A stretch of DNA of 64,000 nt, from positions 2,790,001 through 2,854,000 of the forward strand of contig OZ241385.1 of NCBI GenBank assembly GCA_965200825.1, given 5' to 3'. Every line of letters starts with the position of its first letter. The first letter of the stretch is position 1. The stretch is from Bin80 sp026709335. Lineage in GTDB: Bacteria; Bacteroidota; Rhodothermia; Rhodothermales; Bin80. The position numbers were made by a program, and so were the translations under genes. The notes below the pieces were generated by a model. The model saw only the letters and a list, made by a program, of their open reading frames with translations, made no database searches and had not been told where the DNA came from. Below are positions 42,292 through 50,763 of this stretch, one piece after another.

Positions 42292-43092
42292 TTACCAATT
42301 ATCAGGCGGCTCTGTGGTGGGCTTTGCATTGAGTATTATATCTCTGGTAATTTCCCATTTTCGTTGATTCTCTTCCACTACACTCTCCACAAAGTCATCA
42401 TATTCTTTTGGTGAAATCTGTTTCCCATTGACAGGCGGAGCAATGGCATCCAAGTGTTCAACAAGATTGACTTTCTGTGCAACATACATCTCCCCGGTAT
42501 CGATATTAGTTACCATCAGGATGAGGCCAGGCAATCCATGAAATAATCCCGGTCCAGCAGTCACGGGTATTTCAGGCGTATACCAAGCTTCAAGTTTCCC
42601 GGCATCGGTTACAGATGTCGCCTTAACCACACGATAGCTGAGATAGGAGCTTTCAGGCTCTAAGGCAAGCTTCCAGGACCACGAAGGTAGAGAGTCTTCT
42701 ATCAGAAAAGTACGGTCATAAAATCTCCGTAAATCTACATAGAGAGTATTCTTGTGTTGGACGTATGTGGAATCTATGAATTCCCAACCGATGCTCTGTC
42801 CATTTTCTGTTTCCCCTCCAATCTCATATGATTCATCATCGGACGGGTGCATTAAAGAGCTCGTTTGGTTAAAAAATAAGACTCGTGAAATAGTGACATA
42901 AGCAGGGGGTACAACATCTTCCACAACGCCATCAAACAACAACGGATCTATTTGATCTGTTGGAAGCTGGAGCAGGGGACGAGTATGATCGTACCTTACG
43001 GTCCCTCTTTGTGCGATAGCTTTGGGAGGTAGAGCTGTGAAGAAAAGCAGCAGAAACACGCCCCCTACGAAGCAGAAGCTTGATTTAAGCAT
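42292..43092 (-). CDS. GLPGLI-family secreted protein (second copy)
   Basis: A 266-residue exported protein with a signal peptide ending in LPPKAIAQ. It continues RGTVRYDHTRPLLQLPTDQ and carries the signature AGPGLFHGLPGLILMVTN near residue 190. It is paralogous to 27946-28740, with the same order of conserved blocks through NQRKWEI. Compared with that copy it has a slightly different tail (AKPTTEPPDNW) and no small exported gene beside it. It converges with the epimerase gene and is divergent to the coiled-coil protein at 43215. Confidence 0.88.
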   Translation of the reverse strand: MLKSSFCFVGGVFLLLFFTALPPKAIAQRGTVRYDHTRPLLQLPTDQIDPLLFDGVVEDVVPPAYVTISRVLFFNQTSSLMHPSDDESYEIGGETENGQSIGWEFIDSTYVQHKNTLYVDLRRFYDRTFLIEDSLPSWSWKLALEPESSYLSYRVVKATSVTDAGKLEAWYTPEIPVTAGPGLFHGLPGLILMVTNIDTGEMYVAQKVNLVEHLDAIAPPVNGKQISPKEYDDFVESVVEENQRKWEITRDIILNAKPTTEPPDNW

Positions 43093-43161
43093 GCTATCTG
43101 AATCTGGTCGCTAATAGTATACAAAAAATTTATAAGTATAGCGAGCCTCTTAATACATGCA

Positions 43162-43178
43162 TATACTCCCGGAGTATA
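43162..43178. promoter_or_regulatory. 17-bp palindrome between divergent genes (possible operator)
   Basis: TATACTCC and GGAGTATA face each other around one central C. The site lies in the 122-base gap between the GLPGLI gene (leftward) and the coiled-coil gene (rightward), 69 bases from one start and 36 from the other. The symmetry suits a dimeric regulator, but no regulator is identified. Confidence 0.35.
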
Positions 43179-43214
43179 CGGGAACCACTAGCTCTGATCC
43201 TTGTATGTTCAGCC

Positions 43215-43541
43215 GTGTCCAAAGAGAACAAGCAAACACCTCCTTCCTCAGCTGAGGACGAAGTATTTGTCTATAACCTTCTAAAGAGTATGGGCTGTAC
43301 GGGGGAACAAGCTATTGCATACACCAAGATCATGTTCAAATTAATCTCGAATCCCATTCTTGACCGAATGGACAATAGTATTGAACGAGTTGAAGCTCGG
43401 CTGGAATCTAAACTTGATACTCAGAACACAAAACTTGATGTCCAGAACACGAAGTATAATGTATTAATTTGGTTATTGGGAGTATTAGTTGCTACCGGTG
43501 TACTTGGTTTTTTGGCAAATATCTTTAACTGGAGTGTCTGA
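43215..43541 (+). CDS. Small coiled-coil membrane protein
   Basis: A 108-residue protein starting with GTG at 43215; the nearby ATG at 43205 is out of frame. The N-terminal half is polar, the middle forms a coiled coil (NSIERVEARLESKLDTQNTK, then LDVQNTKYN) and the C-terminus has one membrane helix (IWLLGVLVATGVLGFLANIF). The layout resembles DUF1640-like coiled-coil proteins. It would be tail-anchored with the coil in the cytoplasm. Function unknown. Confidence 0.6.
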   Translation: MSKENKQTPPSSAEDEVFVYNLLKSMGCTGEQAIAYTKIMFKLISNPILDRMDNSIERVEARLESKLDTQNTKLDVQNTKYNVLIWLLGVLVATGVLGFLANIFNWSV

Positions 43542-43778
43542 TTTGCTGTAGACTTCACTTGATTGCATCTCTGGTGCGCCAGAAAGTACGCACTTTGAAC
43601 TTCATTAGGTGCGCAAATTCTTCAGAATACGTAGTGTATTCTCATCCAAGTAAATTCAGGCTCTCGTACCACTTCCATAAGTGCAACTTACACCCTATGC
43701 TTTCTTTGATGCTTTGACCAAAGAAAGCCAGTGGCTAAAATAGCAAAAACAGTAACAGCGAAGCATCCGATTTTCAAT
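43542..43778. other. Intergenic region with no clear gene
   Basis: Between the coiled-coil protein and the end of the leftward HTH-membrane gene. A leftward frame through 43688-43800 encodes a hydrophobic stretch (IGCFAVTVFAILATGFLW) that could be a 33-residue peptide initiating at a TTG overlapping the upstream stop, but the start is weak and I do not call it. Confidence 0.3.
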
Positions 43779-44189
43779 TCATTCGTCAACTTGTTCGCTC
43801 CGAGCTTTGCTGGATCTCGGCAGAGCGTTCTCTGAAGATTCCAATAGCATGACTTGGCGTTCCAGTAGTTCGGTTTGTTTGACCACATGCTTGAACTTCC
43901 AATACCAGTAGTAAATGCCCAGTGTCAGGATTACAAGAAAAACAAAACCTATGAATCGTGAAGACATGGGTTCTGGCACTCGTTCAGCTTGATGACTAGG
44001 TGAATTCGGGCGAGATTCAGGAGGAATTGATGAGAGTGCTTGGGTGCGGTAGGGTATCCAACCCCGCGCAAGCCATTTAGTAAATTCTGATTTGGATATA
44101 CCCAGTGCTGAAAGAATCTCAGCTTCCGTGTTCCCCGCCTCTCGCAAGGTTTGAACAGTCTCCACTTGTTCAGGGGTTGGGCGTTTCAT
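43779..44189 (-). CDS. Membrane-anchored helix-turn-helix protein
   Basis: A 136-residue protein. Residues 5-45 look like a helix-turn-helix (ETVQTLREAGNTEAEILSAL, then GISKSEFTKWLARGW) of the transposase/regulator type. A Pro/Ser-rich linker leads to one membrane helix (FIGFVFLVILTLGIYYWYW), then a coiled-coil-like tail (VVKQTELLERQVMLLE). The arrangement suggests a DNA-binding domain tethered to the inner membrane. It stands alone with 280 bases upstream that contain no gene. Function unknown. Confidence 0.6.
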   Translation of the reverse strand: MKRPTPEQVETVQTLREAGNTEAEILSALGISKSEFTKWLARGWIPYRTQALSSIPPESRPNSPSHQAERVPEPMSSRFIGFVFLVILTLGIYYWYWKFKHVVKQTELLERQVMLLESSENALPRSSKARSEQVDE

Positions 44190-44469
44190 CGTTTGAATCT
44201 TTGCTGTTGCTTTTCAGTTTGGTTCAGTTACTCAAACCTGGAGGTTGCAGATTCCCGTACCAGTCAATCACTCTCGGTGTGCAAGGGCCCGATTCTGAGT
44301 TGTAGGATTTTCGATTGTTCAAGTTTCAGGATTGAGCATTCAGTTCCAACCGCTTACGACCATGTAGTCACTTGGAATTGATTCATGTTACTTAGTCATA
44401 GTTGCTATTCGAGCGCTACTATGCACCGAATGTGCTGTTTTACAACGAGTCTACAAATGTTGGACTTGA

Positions 44470-46782
44470 TCAGATATCCAAATTCCGTTTTTTGAGAATA
44501 AATAATCCTTCGGTGCCGCTTGTAACAATCAAATTGCCGCTTTTGAAATAAGGATAATTACTCCAGGAAGTAGATCCAGGGCCTGGCTCAAAAAAGCCAA
44601 CCTCAACCGGAGTTACCGGATCTGTAATATCAAGAATTCGTAGGCCGGCTCCATAATTTGACTGGTACATCAAATTGCCCTTGATGTACAAATTGTGATC
44701 TGTGTCCGGAGTGCTCGCAATGTACTCTGTGACCAATACAGGATCATCCAGATCCGAAACGTCCCAAACCAGCGTACGTGTGCCTTCTACCAATCCCTGA
44801 GGTTCATCTCCTTCGTCATTCATGTAGAAGTATCGTTGATCTTCGGTCAGCCAACCTTGATGTGTATAAGCCACATTCGGGTAGGATGCCACAGAAATTG
44901 CTACTGGGTTGTTTTTGTCGGTGACGTCTGCAATGCTCAGTGCTGTCTCGTTGGATCCAAGACATATTTCTTTCCCAATATAGTCCAGATCTGGACCGGC
45001 GTAGATGACGCACTGTGCATCATGGGAGTAACCGGTGTTGCGCCGGCCGGTATTTGGATCGGCAAAACAACCGGCAAATTCTACATTTGGTGTGTCACGA
45101 AGATCAAGCATGTGCAGGCCTCCACCACAAGTTTCTCCTCCTCCGCTAGCCCCAACAACATAGCCAAATCCAGTTTCTTCATTAATCACGATGTTATGTG
45201 CGCTGGCAATTCCAGTATAGAGTGCAGTTTCCTGGAATGTAATGGGTTCATTTTCTACTTCACGCAACTGATTCAGATCAAAAACTTGTACTCCATGCTG
45301 CTGAGCGCCGTCTGCAACAATATATGCGTGATCAGAATACACTTTGACATCTCGCCATACATTTGCAACCGAGCCCTCCGTCATTGGCAGCTCTCCAACA
45401 TAGCGTGGAGATTCAGGGTTTGTCACATCTACGAAAGATGTGCCATCTGTTCGACCCACAAGGGCATATTCACGCGATGTAAGAGGGTCTGTCCAACCCC
45501 AGATATCATTGAGTCGGACACCTCGTTTTCCTCCCATTTGTGGAAGGGGGAGAAACGCAGTCATGTCTACGTCCTGGCACTGCCATCTTGATGCCATGCC
45601 TTCTGTACACGGAATTTGTTCTCCTGTGATCGCTTCATGTCCTTTTACTTTGTTAACCAGAGTAGCTTCAGTCAGCCAGCCAGTTTCCTCTCGTCTCAAA
45701 AGAATCGCTCCACCTGCTCTGGAATCCATACCGACGGCTCCGATCACGGCGATATCCCCATGAATAGCGATACGGCTTCCGAATGATGCACGACCAATGG
45801 GTTCATCGGGTAACAAGGTTGTGACTCCTGTCCATCCATCCTTCCCTAACATGAACCGATACACGGATCCCCTGCCCCGATTACTGCGACTGGCACCGAT
45901 CCAAACTTCGTTCTCATCGGCTGCCAGAGCAGCTCCGAATTGTGAAAAACGTTGTTCACTAAAGGATTGTAACTGATCACGCAGAATCATTTGGTTTGAT
46001 TCCAGATCCCATTCATATTCCAATACAATCCCTTGCCGCCGCTCATGTAGTGGCGCACCAGCATATAAATGTCCCTGATGAACCAAAAGGGAATTTCCCA
46101 TCCTGCTTGATGCAGTCAGGAAATCCGGTGCGAGTTTGGCAACCTGAGTCCATCCTTCCGATTCATCCATGAATACATAGACTGCTCCCTTACTCTCTGA
46201 TTGATCAGGTACTCCGACCGCAATCATGTTTTCATCAGCAGACAGCGTGAGTCCGAAGCGATCTCCCGGGCTGGCGTCATCAACAGTCAAAATTGTACTC
46301 TCAGAGAATGAACCATCTGCATTTTCTGTGATCACATAGACGGCGCCTGTTGCTTCCTCGCGTCCTGGTGCACCAATCAAAATGTCTTTCCCGCGCAATG
46401 CGATCGAAAAACCAAATTGATCTCCTTCCTCGGCATCTGACGCAGTCAGACGAGCAACCCGTTCCCAACTGCCATTGTGCCGGAAAACATATACGGCTCC
46501 CCGAGCTTCATCTGCTTCATGGGCGGCAACGAACAAGGTTTGATCATCAGCTACAATGGATCGACCAAATCGCTCCAAGTCCTCATTCATGGATAAAATG
46601 AGAGGTGCGGCAGCAAGATCATTAAGTGAATAGATATAAACCTCTCCAGGAAATGCCACATTCGTGGTTTCGCCGACAAATACATATTCGTCAGTGATTG
46701 CAATTGCTCCACCAAAAGATTGAGCTTTTGCAGAAGAGGTTATCAACAAACCGGCAAAAAGAAAAAAGAGGATACGATTCAT
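44470..46782 (-). CDS. FG-GAP repeat / choice-of-anchor B family secreted protein
   Basis: A 770-residue exported protein with the signal peptide MNRILFFLFAGLLITSSAKA. Residues about 20-390 hold FG-GAP-like propeller repeats, each with a GAVYVF or GSVYRF strand and an FGFSIA or FGLTLS element (for example GDQFGFSIALRGKDILIGAP). From about residue 400 comes the choice-of-anchor B domain, with LVIVD-type repeats such as LNDIWGWTDPLTSREYALVG and SHDAQCVIYAGPDLDY. A propeller displayed on the surface is likely. There is no Por-type C-terminal domain; it ends in LFILKKRNLDI. Confidence 0.85.
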   Translation of the reverse strand: MNRILFFLFAGLLITSSAKAQSFGGAIAITDEYVFVGETTNVAFPGEVYIYSLNDLAAAPLILSMNEDLERFGRSIVADDQTLFVAAHEADEARGAVYVFRHNGSWERVARLTASDAEEGDQFGFSIALRGKDILIGAPGREEATGAVYVITENADGSFSESTILTVDDASPGDRFGLTLSADENMIAVGVPDQSESKGAVYVFMDESEGWTQVAKLAPDFLTASSRMGNSLLVHQGHLYAGAPLHERRQGIVLEYEWDLESNQMILRDQLQSFSEQRFSQFGAALAADENEVWIGASRSNRGRGSVYRFMLGKDGWTGVTTLLPDEPIGRASFGSRIAIHGDIAVIGAVGMDSRAGGAILLRREETGWLTEATLVNKVKGHEAITGEQIPCTEGMASRWQCQDVDMTAFLPLPQMGGKRGVRLNDIWGWTDPLTSREYALVGRTDGTSFVDVTNPESPRYVGELPMTEGSVANVWRDVKVYSDHAYIVADGAQQHGVQVFDLNQLREVENEPITFQETALYTGIASAHNIVINEETGFGYVVGASGGGETCGGGLHMLDLRDTPNVEFAGCFADPNTGRRNTGYSHDAQCVIYAGPDLDYIGKEICLGSNETALSIADVTDKNNPVAISVASYPNVAYTHQGWLTEDQRYFYMNDEGDEPQGLVEGTRTLVWDVSDLDDPVLVTEYIASTPDTDHNLYIKGNLMYQSNYGAGLRILDITDPVTPVEVGFFEPGPGSTSWSNYPYFKSGNLIVTSGTEGLFILKKRNLDI

Positions 46783-46901
46783 TTGTTCTGAGTGACTTAT
46801 ATACTATTGGAAATACCATACACAACATCATGCATAACGCCCAATATACGGAACAAGAGGTTCTTGGATTGGTTGGCTCCGTTTGAGTTACTACCGCTGC
46901 C

Positions 46902-47270
46902 GTGGCACATATTTTTGAACCAGACCGAAATGTAGTTGCTGCAGCATGGCCAAGGTTCAGGGAATGGCTGGATTCGACCCTAGGCTGTGCGGATGACCTT
47001 GAAGGAGTTCTTTTCTTGGTTGGTCTCCAAGAATCTGACCAAGATTTTGAACCTGACTTGGATAAAGCCTCCAAGCAGCGTCTGGTTCATGAAGGGACCT
47101 ATTGCGTTTTGGAACGTCTGGGATGTTTTGAGAGAGTAGGGCGGGAAGCGGATGGATTCTGGATTTGGGAGCCTCACGAAGATCTACCTGAAGATATGAC
47201 TTCCTCCGAACAGGATTTGTTGCTACGAGCAGGAATACTCCATTATTTTGATTGCTATTTGAATCCATGA
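46902..47270 (+). CDS. Conserved-looking hypothetical protein upstream of cyclophilin
   Basis: A 122-residue acidic soluble protein starting with GTG at 46902. It contains PRFREWLDSTLGCADDLEGV, LFLVGLQE and VHEGTYCVLERLGCFERVG. No signal or membrane segment. The stop codon shares four bases with the start of the cyclophilin gene (ATGA at 47267), so the pair is coupled. I do not recognise a domain; the position beside a secreted proline isomerase gives no clear hint. Confidence 0.65.
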   Translation: MAHIFEPDRNVVAAAWPRFREWLDSTLGCADDLEGVLFLVGLQESDQDFEPDLDKASKQRLVHEGTYCVLERLGCFERVGREADGFWIWEPHEDLPEDMTSSEQDLLLRAGILHYFDCYLNP

Positions 47271-48016
47271 AACCTCTTATATCTTTCTTCTTTAGCCTGT
47301 GCATTCTTGTGATGATCACTACTACGACTAGCGGCTGCCAGATGCAGAACGCTACAGGATTACCTCAAACAAATTTCTTTGAAATTTCTACCACCATGGG
47401 AACTATGGTGATTGAGCTTTATGATGATACCCCGATTCACAGGGATAATTTCAAGAAACTTGCAAGTGAAGGATTCTTTGATGGAACCACATTCCACCGC
47501 GTGATTGGCGGATTTATGATTCAAGGAGGGGATCCCAACTCAAAAGATGATGATCCAAACAATAACGGAAACGGAGGACCAGGCTATACGCTTCCTGCAG
47601 AGATCGTTTCAGAGCGCTACCATAAGCGGGGAGCGCTTGCATCGGCCCGATTGGGAGACAATATGAATCCGGAACGAGAATCCAGTGGGAGCCAGTTTTA
47701 TATTGTCCATGGAAGTATCTATCCTGGAGAGTTTCTTGATCAATTGCAGAGCAGAGCACAACAAATGATTCCGGATTCCACGTTTGAATTCTCCGACGAG
47801 GCCAGGAGAATTTACATGGATGAAGGCGGTGCGCCTATGTTGGACGGGATGTATACGGTTTTTGGCGAATTGGTTGAGGGCTTTGAAGTCATGGATCGAA
47901 TTACACGTGTTCTGACTCCAAATCGTGCAGGTCAGAGAGGAAATCCCAATACGGGAGATATGCCTCTGTTAGATATTGCAATGCAAGTTCGCCCGTTGCC
48001 GGGATATCAAAATTAG
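47267..48016 (+). CDS. Peptidyl-prolyl cis-trans isomerase, cyclophilin type, lipoprotein
   Basis: A 249-residue cyclophilin that helps fold periplasmic or outer-membrane proteins. The ATG at 47267 gives a lipoprotein signal ending TTTTSGC. The core begins FFEISTTMGTMVIELYDDT and has NFKKLASEGFFDGTTFHRVI, GFMIQGGDPNSKD and SGSQFYIVHG, and ends GMYTVFGELVEGFEVMDRI. A 40-residue insertion (LDQLQSRAQQMIPDSTFEFS) is typical of Bacteroidota cyclophilins. It acts as the second gene of a coupled pair. Confidence 0.9.
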   Translation: MKPLISFFFSLCILVMITTTTSGCQMQNATGLPQTNFFEISTTMGTMVIELYDDTPIHRDNFKKLASEGFFDGTTFHRVIGGFMIQGGDPNSKDDDPNNNGNGGPGYTLPAEIVSERYHKRGALASARLGDNMNPERESSGSQFYIVHGSIYPGEFLDQLQSRAQQMIPDSTFEFSDEARRIYMDEGGAPMLDGMYTVFGELVEGFEVMDRITRVLTPNRAGQRGNPNTGDMPLLDIAMQVRPLPGYQN

Positions 48017-48130
48017 GGGAGCTATTGTACAATGTGTGCCTAAAAACTGATAAAGAAGCTTAAGCTATCGCTCAACGAAACGGGTTGACTTTCGGAGTAT
48101 GTTAATGCTGTGGTATTATAGTTTATGCGT

Positions 48131-48203
48131 CAAGTAGCCGAGGGGAATTTCATCCCTCGGCTCTCACATAACCGGACGTGAGCCTCTCGATTCATCCGAC
48201 TCT
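48131..48203 (-). ncRNA. Group II intron 3' end remnant (domains V and VI)
   Basis: On the minus strand, 48203-48169 folds as a domain-V-like hairpin, starting GAGTCGGATGAATCG and closing with CACGTCCGGTTA; a second hairpin at 48168-48131 (GCCGAGGGATG with its complement) resembles domain VI and the intron 3' end. This is the pattern seen at the ends of bacterial group II introns. The AGC triad of domain V reads AGT here, and no reverse transcriptase is present upstream, so it is a dead fragment. Confidence 0.5.
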
Positions 48204-48237
48204 TCCTATGCGAACAATTTTCGTATGAATACCCCGC

Positions 48238-48462
48238 ATGTGGATCGTCTGTGATCCGGTGCACAATATGCTCATCAATCGTGGTGGCAACAAGGATGAT
48301 GTCACCGACGCCCTCAAGCTTTGTCGTTTGCTACGACTGAATGAATTAAAAGAGGTATATCATGCGGATGCGGGTCATCGCGTGGATTTCAAGATTGCGG
48401 TGCAGCAGTATTTGCGCATTTTCAAACGAGTTTTGTCGCTGAGTATTTGGATAGTTCCCTAA
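48238..48462 (+). pseudogene. IS110-family transposase fragment (N-terminal part)
   Basis: A 74-codon open stretch encodes VCDPVHNMLINRGGNKDDVT, DALKLCRLLRLNELKEVYHA and VDFKIAVQQYLR. This matches the N-terminal DEDD region of IS110 transposases (DPxxN, KxDxxDAxKLxxLLR, KEVYH, FK). The rest of the gene is missing and the frame ends in unrelated sequence. It abuts the group II intron scrap, so at least two elements decayed here. Confidence 0.6.
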
Positions 48463-48506
48463 AATTTTGTATTATGTGGCTGTTAAAACTAAACCCTACG
48501 TGAAAG

Positions 48507-48773
48507 ATGTTTGATCAACACAAGTACCATGTTATCGTTGGCCTAGCGCTAATGTTATCTCTCACATTATTCGGTGCTATCACCGTGTCCCAGCAAATCA
48601 ACGCGATTCCCGATCGAGATGGAATAGATTATTGGGACCCGACCATATACAATCAATGTAAAGACGAAGGTGGAAGTGAGGGGCAGTGCAGGGCGAGGTC
48701 ATTCGACTGTATCTGTAGTGCTGACCCGAACCCGGAATGCATTAATTGCAACAGCCGAAATGGGGATAGTTAA
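48507..48773 (+). CDS. Small exported Cys-rich protein
   Basis: An 88-residue protein with an N-terminal hydrophobic segment (YHVIVGLALMLSLTLFGAITV) and a mature part containing six Cys in about 38 residues (YNQCKDEGG, GQCRARSFDCICSADPN, ECINCN). The arrangement could form three disulfides or bind metal. It is followed at 42 bases by a propeller lipoprotein and then a thioredoxin-like protein on the same strand. In Bacteroidota, small exported peptides often precede 6-bladed propeller genes, but I cannot assign this one to a family. Confidence 0.6.
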   Translation: MFDQHKYHVIVGLALMLSLTLFGAITVSQQINAIPDRDGIDYWDPTIYNQCKDEGGSEGQCRARSFDCICSADPNPECINCNSRNGDS

Positions 48774-48814
48774 ATTTTTTGCCTGAATTGGCGTGAATAA
48801 CTCGGAGAATTATT

Positions 48815-49849
48815 ATGATGTGTTTAGCATCTGTTCACAGTAGCATTGTTGTCGTGGTAGGCTTGCTTATGGTCCTGGGCTGCCGGCCGGAACAAATTCC
48901 CCAGGACAGTGATCCATCTGTCCTAACTGGCGGCACTTTAGTGAGTTTGGAGGAACTTTGGGATCCGTCAGGATACCTGCTCAGCGGCGACAGGATATAT
49001 ACTATTGATTCGAAAAGGAAGCAGATACTGGTGTTTTCGGACACTGGTGCGCTTATTCAGGAGATTGGTAGAGACGGTCGCGGACCTGGTGAATTTACGA
49101 GTCCCTCACACTTGGATGTGTTGAACAACCTGCTGGTTGTCAGTGAAGAGGCGGGTCGAATTAGCATCTTTGACACTTCAGGGACTTACTCACACTCCTT
49201 TTATGCAGTCGGGGTTAATCATGTTGGCGGAAACCTTAAGTTGCTGACAGATTCTCTTTTGGTCATAACAGGACGGCGGCCTGGTGATGAACCATACACG
49301 GGTACTATGGCACATATCTACTCTATCCAGGGGCTCCTCGTTAAGGACTTTCTCATGCTATCTGATAAATCTCGGAAGTATGAGTCACGAAGCATGACAT
49401 ATGCACACTGTGACAAGGCCGTGGGTGACGACACGATTTGGTGTGCTCAATCCATGGAATATGTGCTTTACCAGTTCGACTACAGAGGAATGCTGTTGGA
49501 TTCCATAGCCTTGGATCCTGGCCACTACCGGCCGTTGACCACAAGAGAACCAAAGGACAAGCGATCAGATGAGCATGTTGCATGGTGGGAGTCATGGGAC
49601 TGGGTAAACAATGTTGTAGTCATTGATGACCGCCGAGTGGCGGTTATGCTGGTGGGTTCGGGGGGAGGACCTAAGTACGACATTGTAGATGTAAAGCATG
49701 GTTCAGTCCTTAAGTCCTATAGGTTTGCTTGGGGTTCGCAGCAAATTGTTGATGTGGATCATCAGGAGTCGCAAATACTGCTAAGATCTGCTTCGCGCGA
49801 TGATGGAACTGCAGCGGTGGAGTTGCTCCCTGTTGCCGCCATAGACTGA
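48815..49849 (+). CDS. 6-bladed beta-propeller lipoprotein
   Basis: A 344-residue exported protein. The signal ends in a lipobox (LLMVLGC at about residue 23). The propeller includes IYTIDSKRKQILVFSDTG, IQEIGRDGRGPGEFTSPSHL, and ISIFDTSGTYSHSF, typical of Bacteroidota 6-bladed (NHL-like) repeats, in which GxGPGEF motifs mark blade loops. Likely anchored in the outer membrane facing the periplasm or surface. It is the second gene of a rightward set after the small Cys-rich protein. Confidence 0.8.
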   Translation: MMCLASVHSSIVVVVGLLMVLGCRPEQIPQDSDPSVLTGGTLVSLEELWDPSGYLLSGDRIYTIDSKRKQILVFSDTGALIQEIGRDGRGPGEFTSPSHLDVLNNLLVVSEEAGRISIFDTSGTYSHSFYAVGVNHVGGNLKLLTDSLLVITGRRPGDEPYTGTMAHIYSIQGLLVKDFLMLSDKSRKYESRSMTYAHCDKAVGDDTIWCAQSMEYVLYQFDYRGMLLDSIALDPGHYRPLTTREPKDKRSDEHVAWWESWDWVNNVVVIDDRRVAVMLVGSGGGPKYDIVDVKHGSVLKSYRFAWGSQQIVDVDHQESQILLRSASRDDGTAAVELLPVAAID

Positions 49850-49887
49850 GTGAATGTTGCGTTTCAGCAATTGAATCAGGGGCTTAA

Positions 49888-50541
49888 ATGTTGGTTTGTG
49901 ATTCTGAACCCTCGCCTGACAGGTCAATATTCGGGGTGTCGTATTCCCAAGTGGCCATCTGTATATTGGGTGGGTTGCTAGTCGCGTCTCTTGCCTTCAC
50001 CTTCGTGATCTGCATTAGTCAGAGTTCGGACTACACAGTAATTGAGCACGCCAACCCGTTCAGATCCGAGACTCAGATGGAGGCATTGCGCCAATATCTT
50101 GATGATATGGTTTTGGCGGACGGCACCGTGGACATGCCTATGACTCAAATCATGGCCTCGAAACGTCCAACCATCATCTTCATATTTGATCCCGTTGATT
50201 GCTCTGTTTGCCTAAATTACATGACTCAAATGCGAGCGGTCCTAGACAGTAGTGTCTTGCATACTGATCATACGTTCGTGACAGCAGCCTTTCACATTGA
50301 TCAAATTGGCGTCTCAAGTTTGGCATACAATTTTCGCTATCCAGACACTATTTACCGAGTGGTCAAGCCACCTCCGCCAGCATGGTCAACGCCTATTGTG
50401 GTTGTCGTCGACCAGGGCGGCAGGATTCGATTCGCAAATGCCATTATAAGTTCTCAGGACCACCAAAAAGTCTTAGTAGCTGAGACGGCCCTGGTGATTA
50501 AGAATTTATCAGCTCCCCTACCGAGCTTGCTTCTTTTTTAG
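49888..50541 (+). CDS. Membrane-anchored thioredoxin-like protein
   Basis: A 217-residue protein with a membrane helix at about residues 20-45 (VAICILGGLLVASLAFTFVI) and a periplasmic thioredoxin-like domain. The redox motif is CSVC in FIFDPVDCSVCLNYMTQMRA, and the cis-Pro loop is probably WSTPIVVVVDQGG. Such proteins reduce or isomerise disulfides. Placement after a Cys-rich exported protein suggests that this protein may be a client, which is inference. The gene starts 38 bases after the propeller stop. Confidence 0.7.
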   Translation: MLVCDSEPSPDRSIFGVSYSQVAICILGGLLVASLAFTFVICISQSSDYTVIEHANPFRSETQMEALRQYLDDMVLADGTVDMPMTQIMASKRPTIIFIFDPVDCSVCLNYMTQMRAVLDSSVLHTDHTFVTAAFHIDQIGVSSLAYNFRYPDTIYRVVKPPPPAWSTPIVVVVDQGGRIRFANAIISSQDHQKVLVAETALVIKNLSAPLPSLLLF

Positions 50542-50651
50542 TTGAAGCCTCCTGATTCGTCTTGCCGTACGAGATCGTGCAAAGGCCATGCCCTGCCGCC
50601 TTCATTATGTCTTGAAATCCAGGTCAAGCTTGAGCCTCAAAAACAGAACAA

Positions 50652-50690
50652 AATGCCCCCTCTCACAGGGTGCGTTTTTTCATCTCATTT
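50652..50690 (+). terminator. Probable Rho-independent terminator
   Basis: A GC-rich hairpin (GCCCCCT and AGGGTGC arms with one mismatch around CTCAC) is followed by TTTTTT. It lies about 115 bases after the thioredoxin-like gene and would end the rightward set of three genes. Confidence 0.5.
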
Positions 50691-50763
50691 TACAAGTACC
50701 ATCTGGACCGAAACGTAAAACCTTCAGGTAAAGAAAGTCGACAACATAGAAAAAATGGTACTA

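Noticed and set aside
43688..43800. 33-residue membrane peptide downstream of the HTH-membrane gene
   Set aside because: It would need a TTG start overlapping the upstream stop and has no supporting ribosome-binding site; left as a remark.
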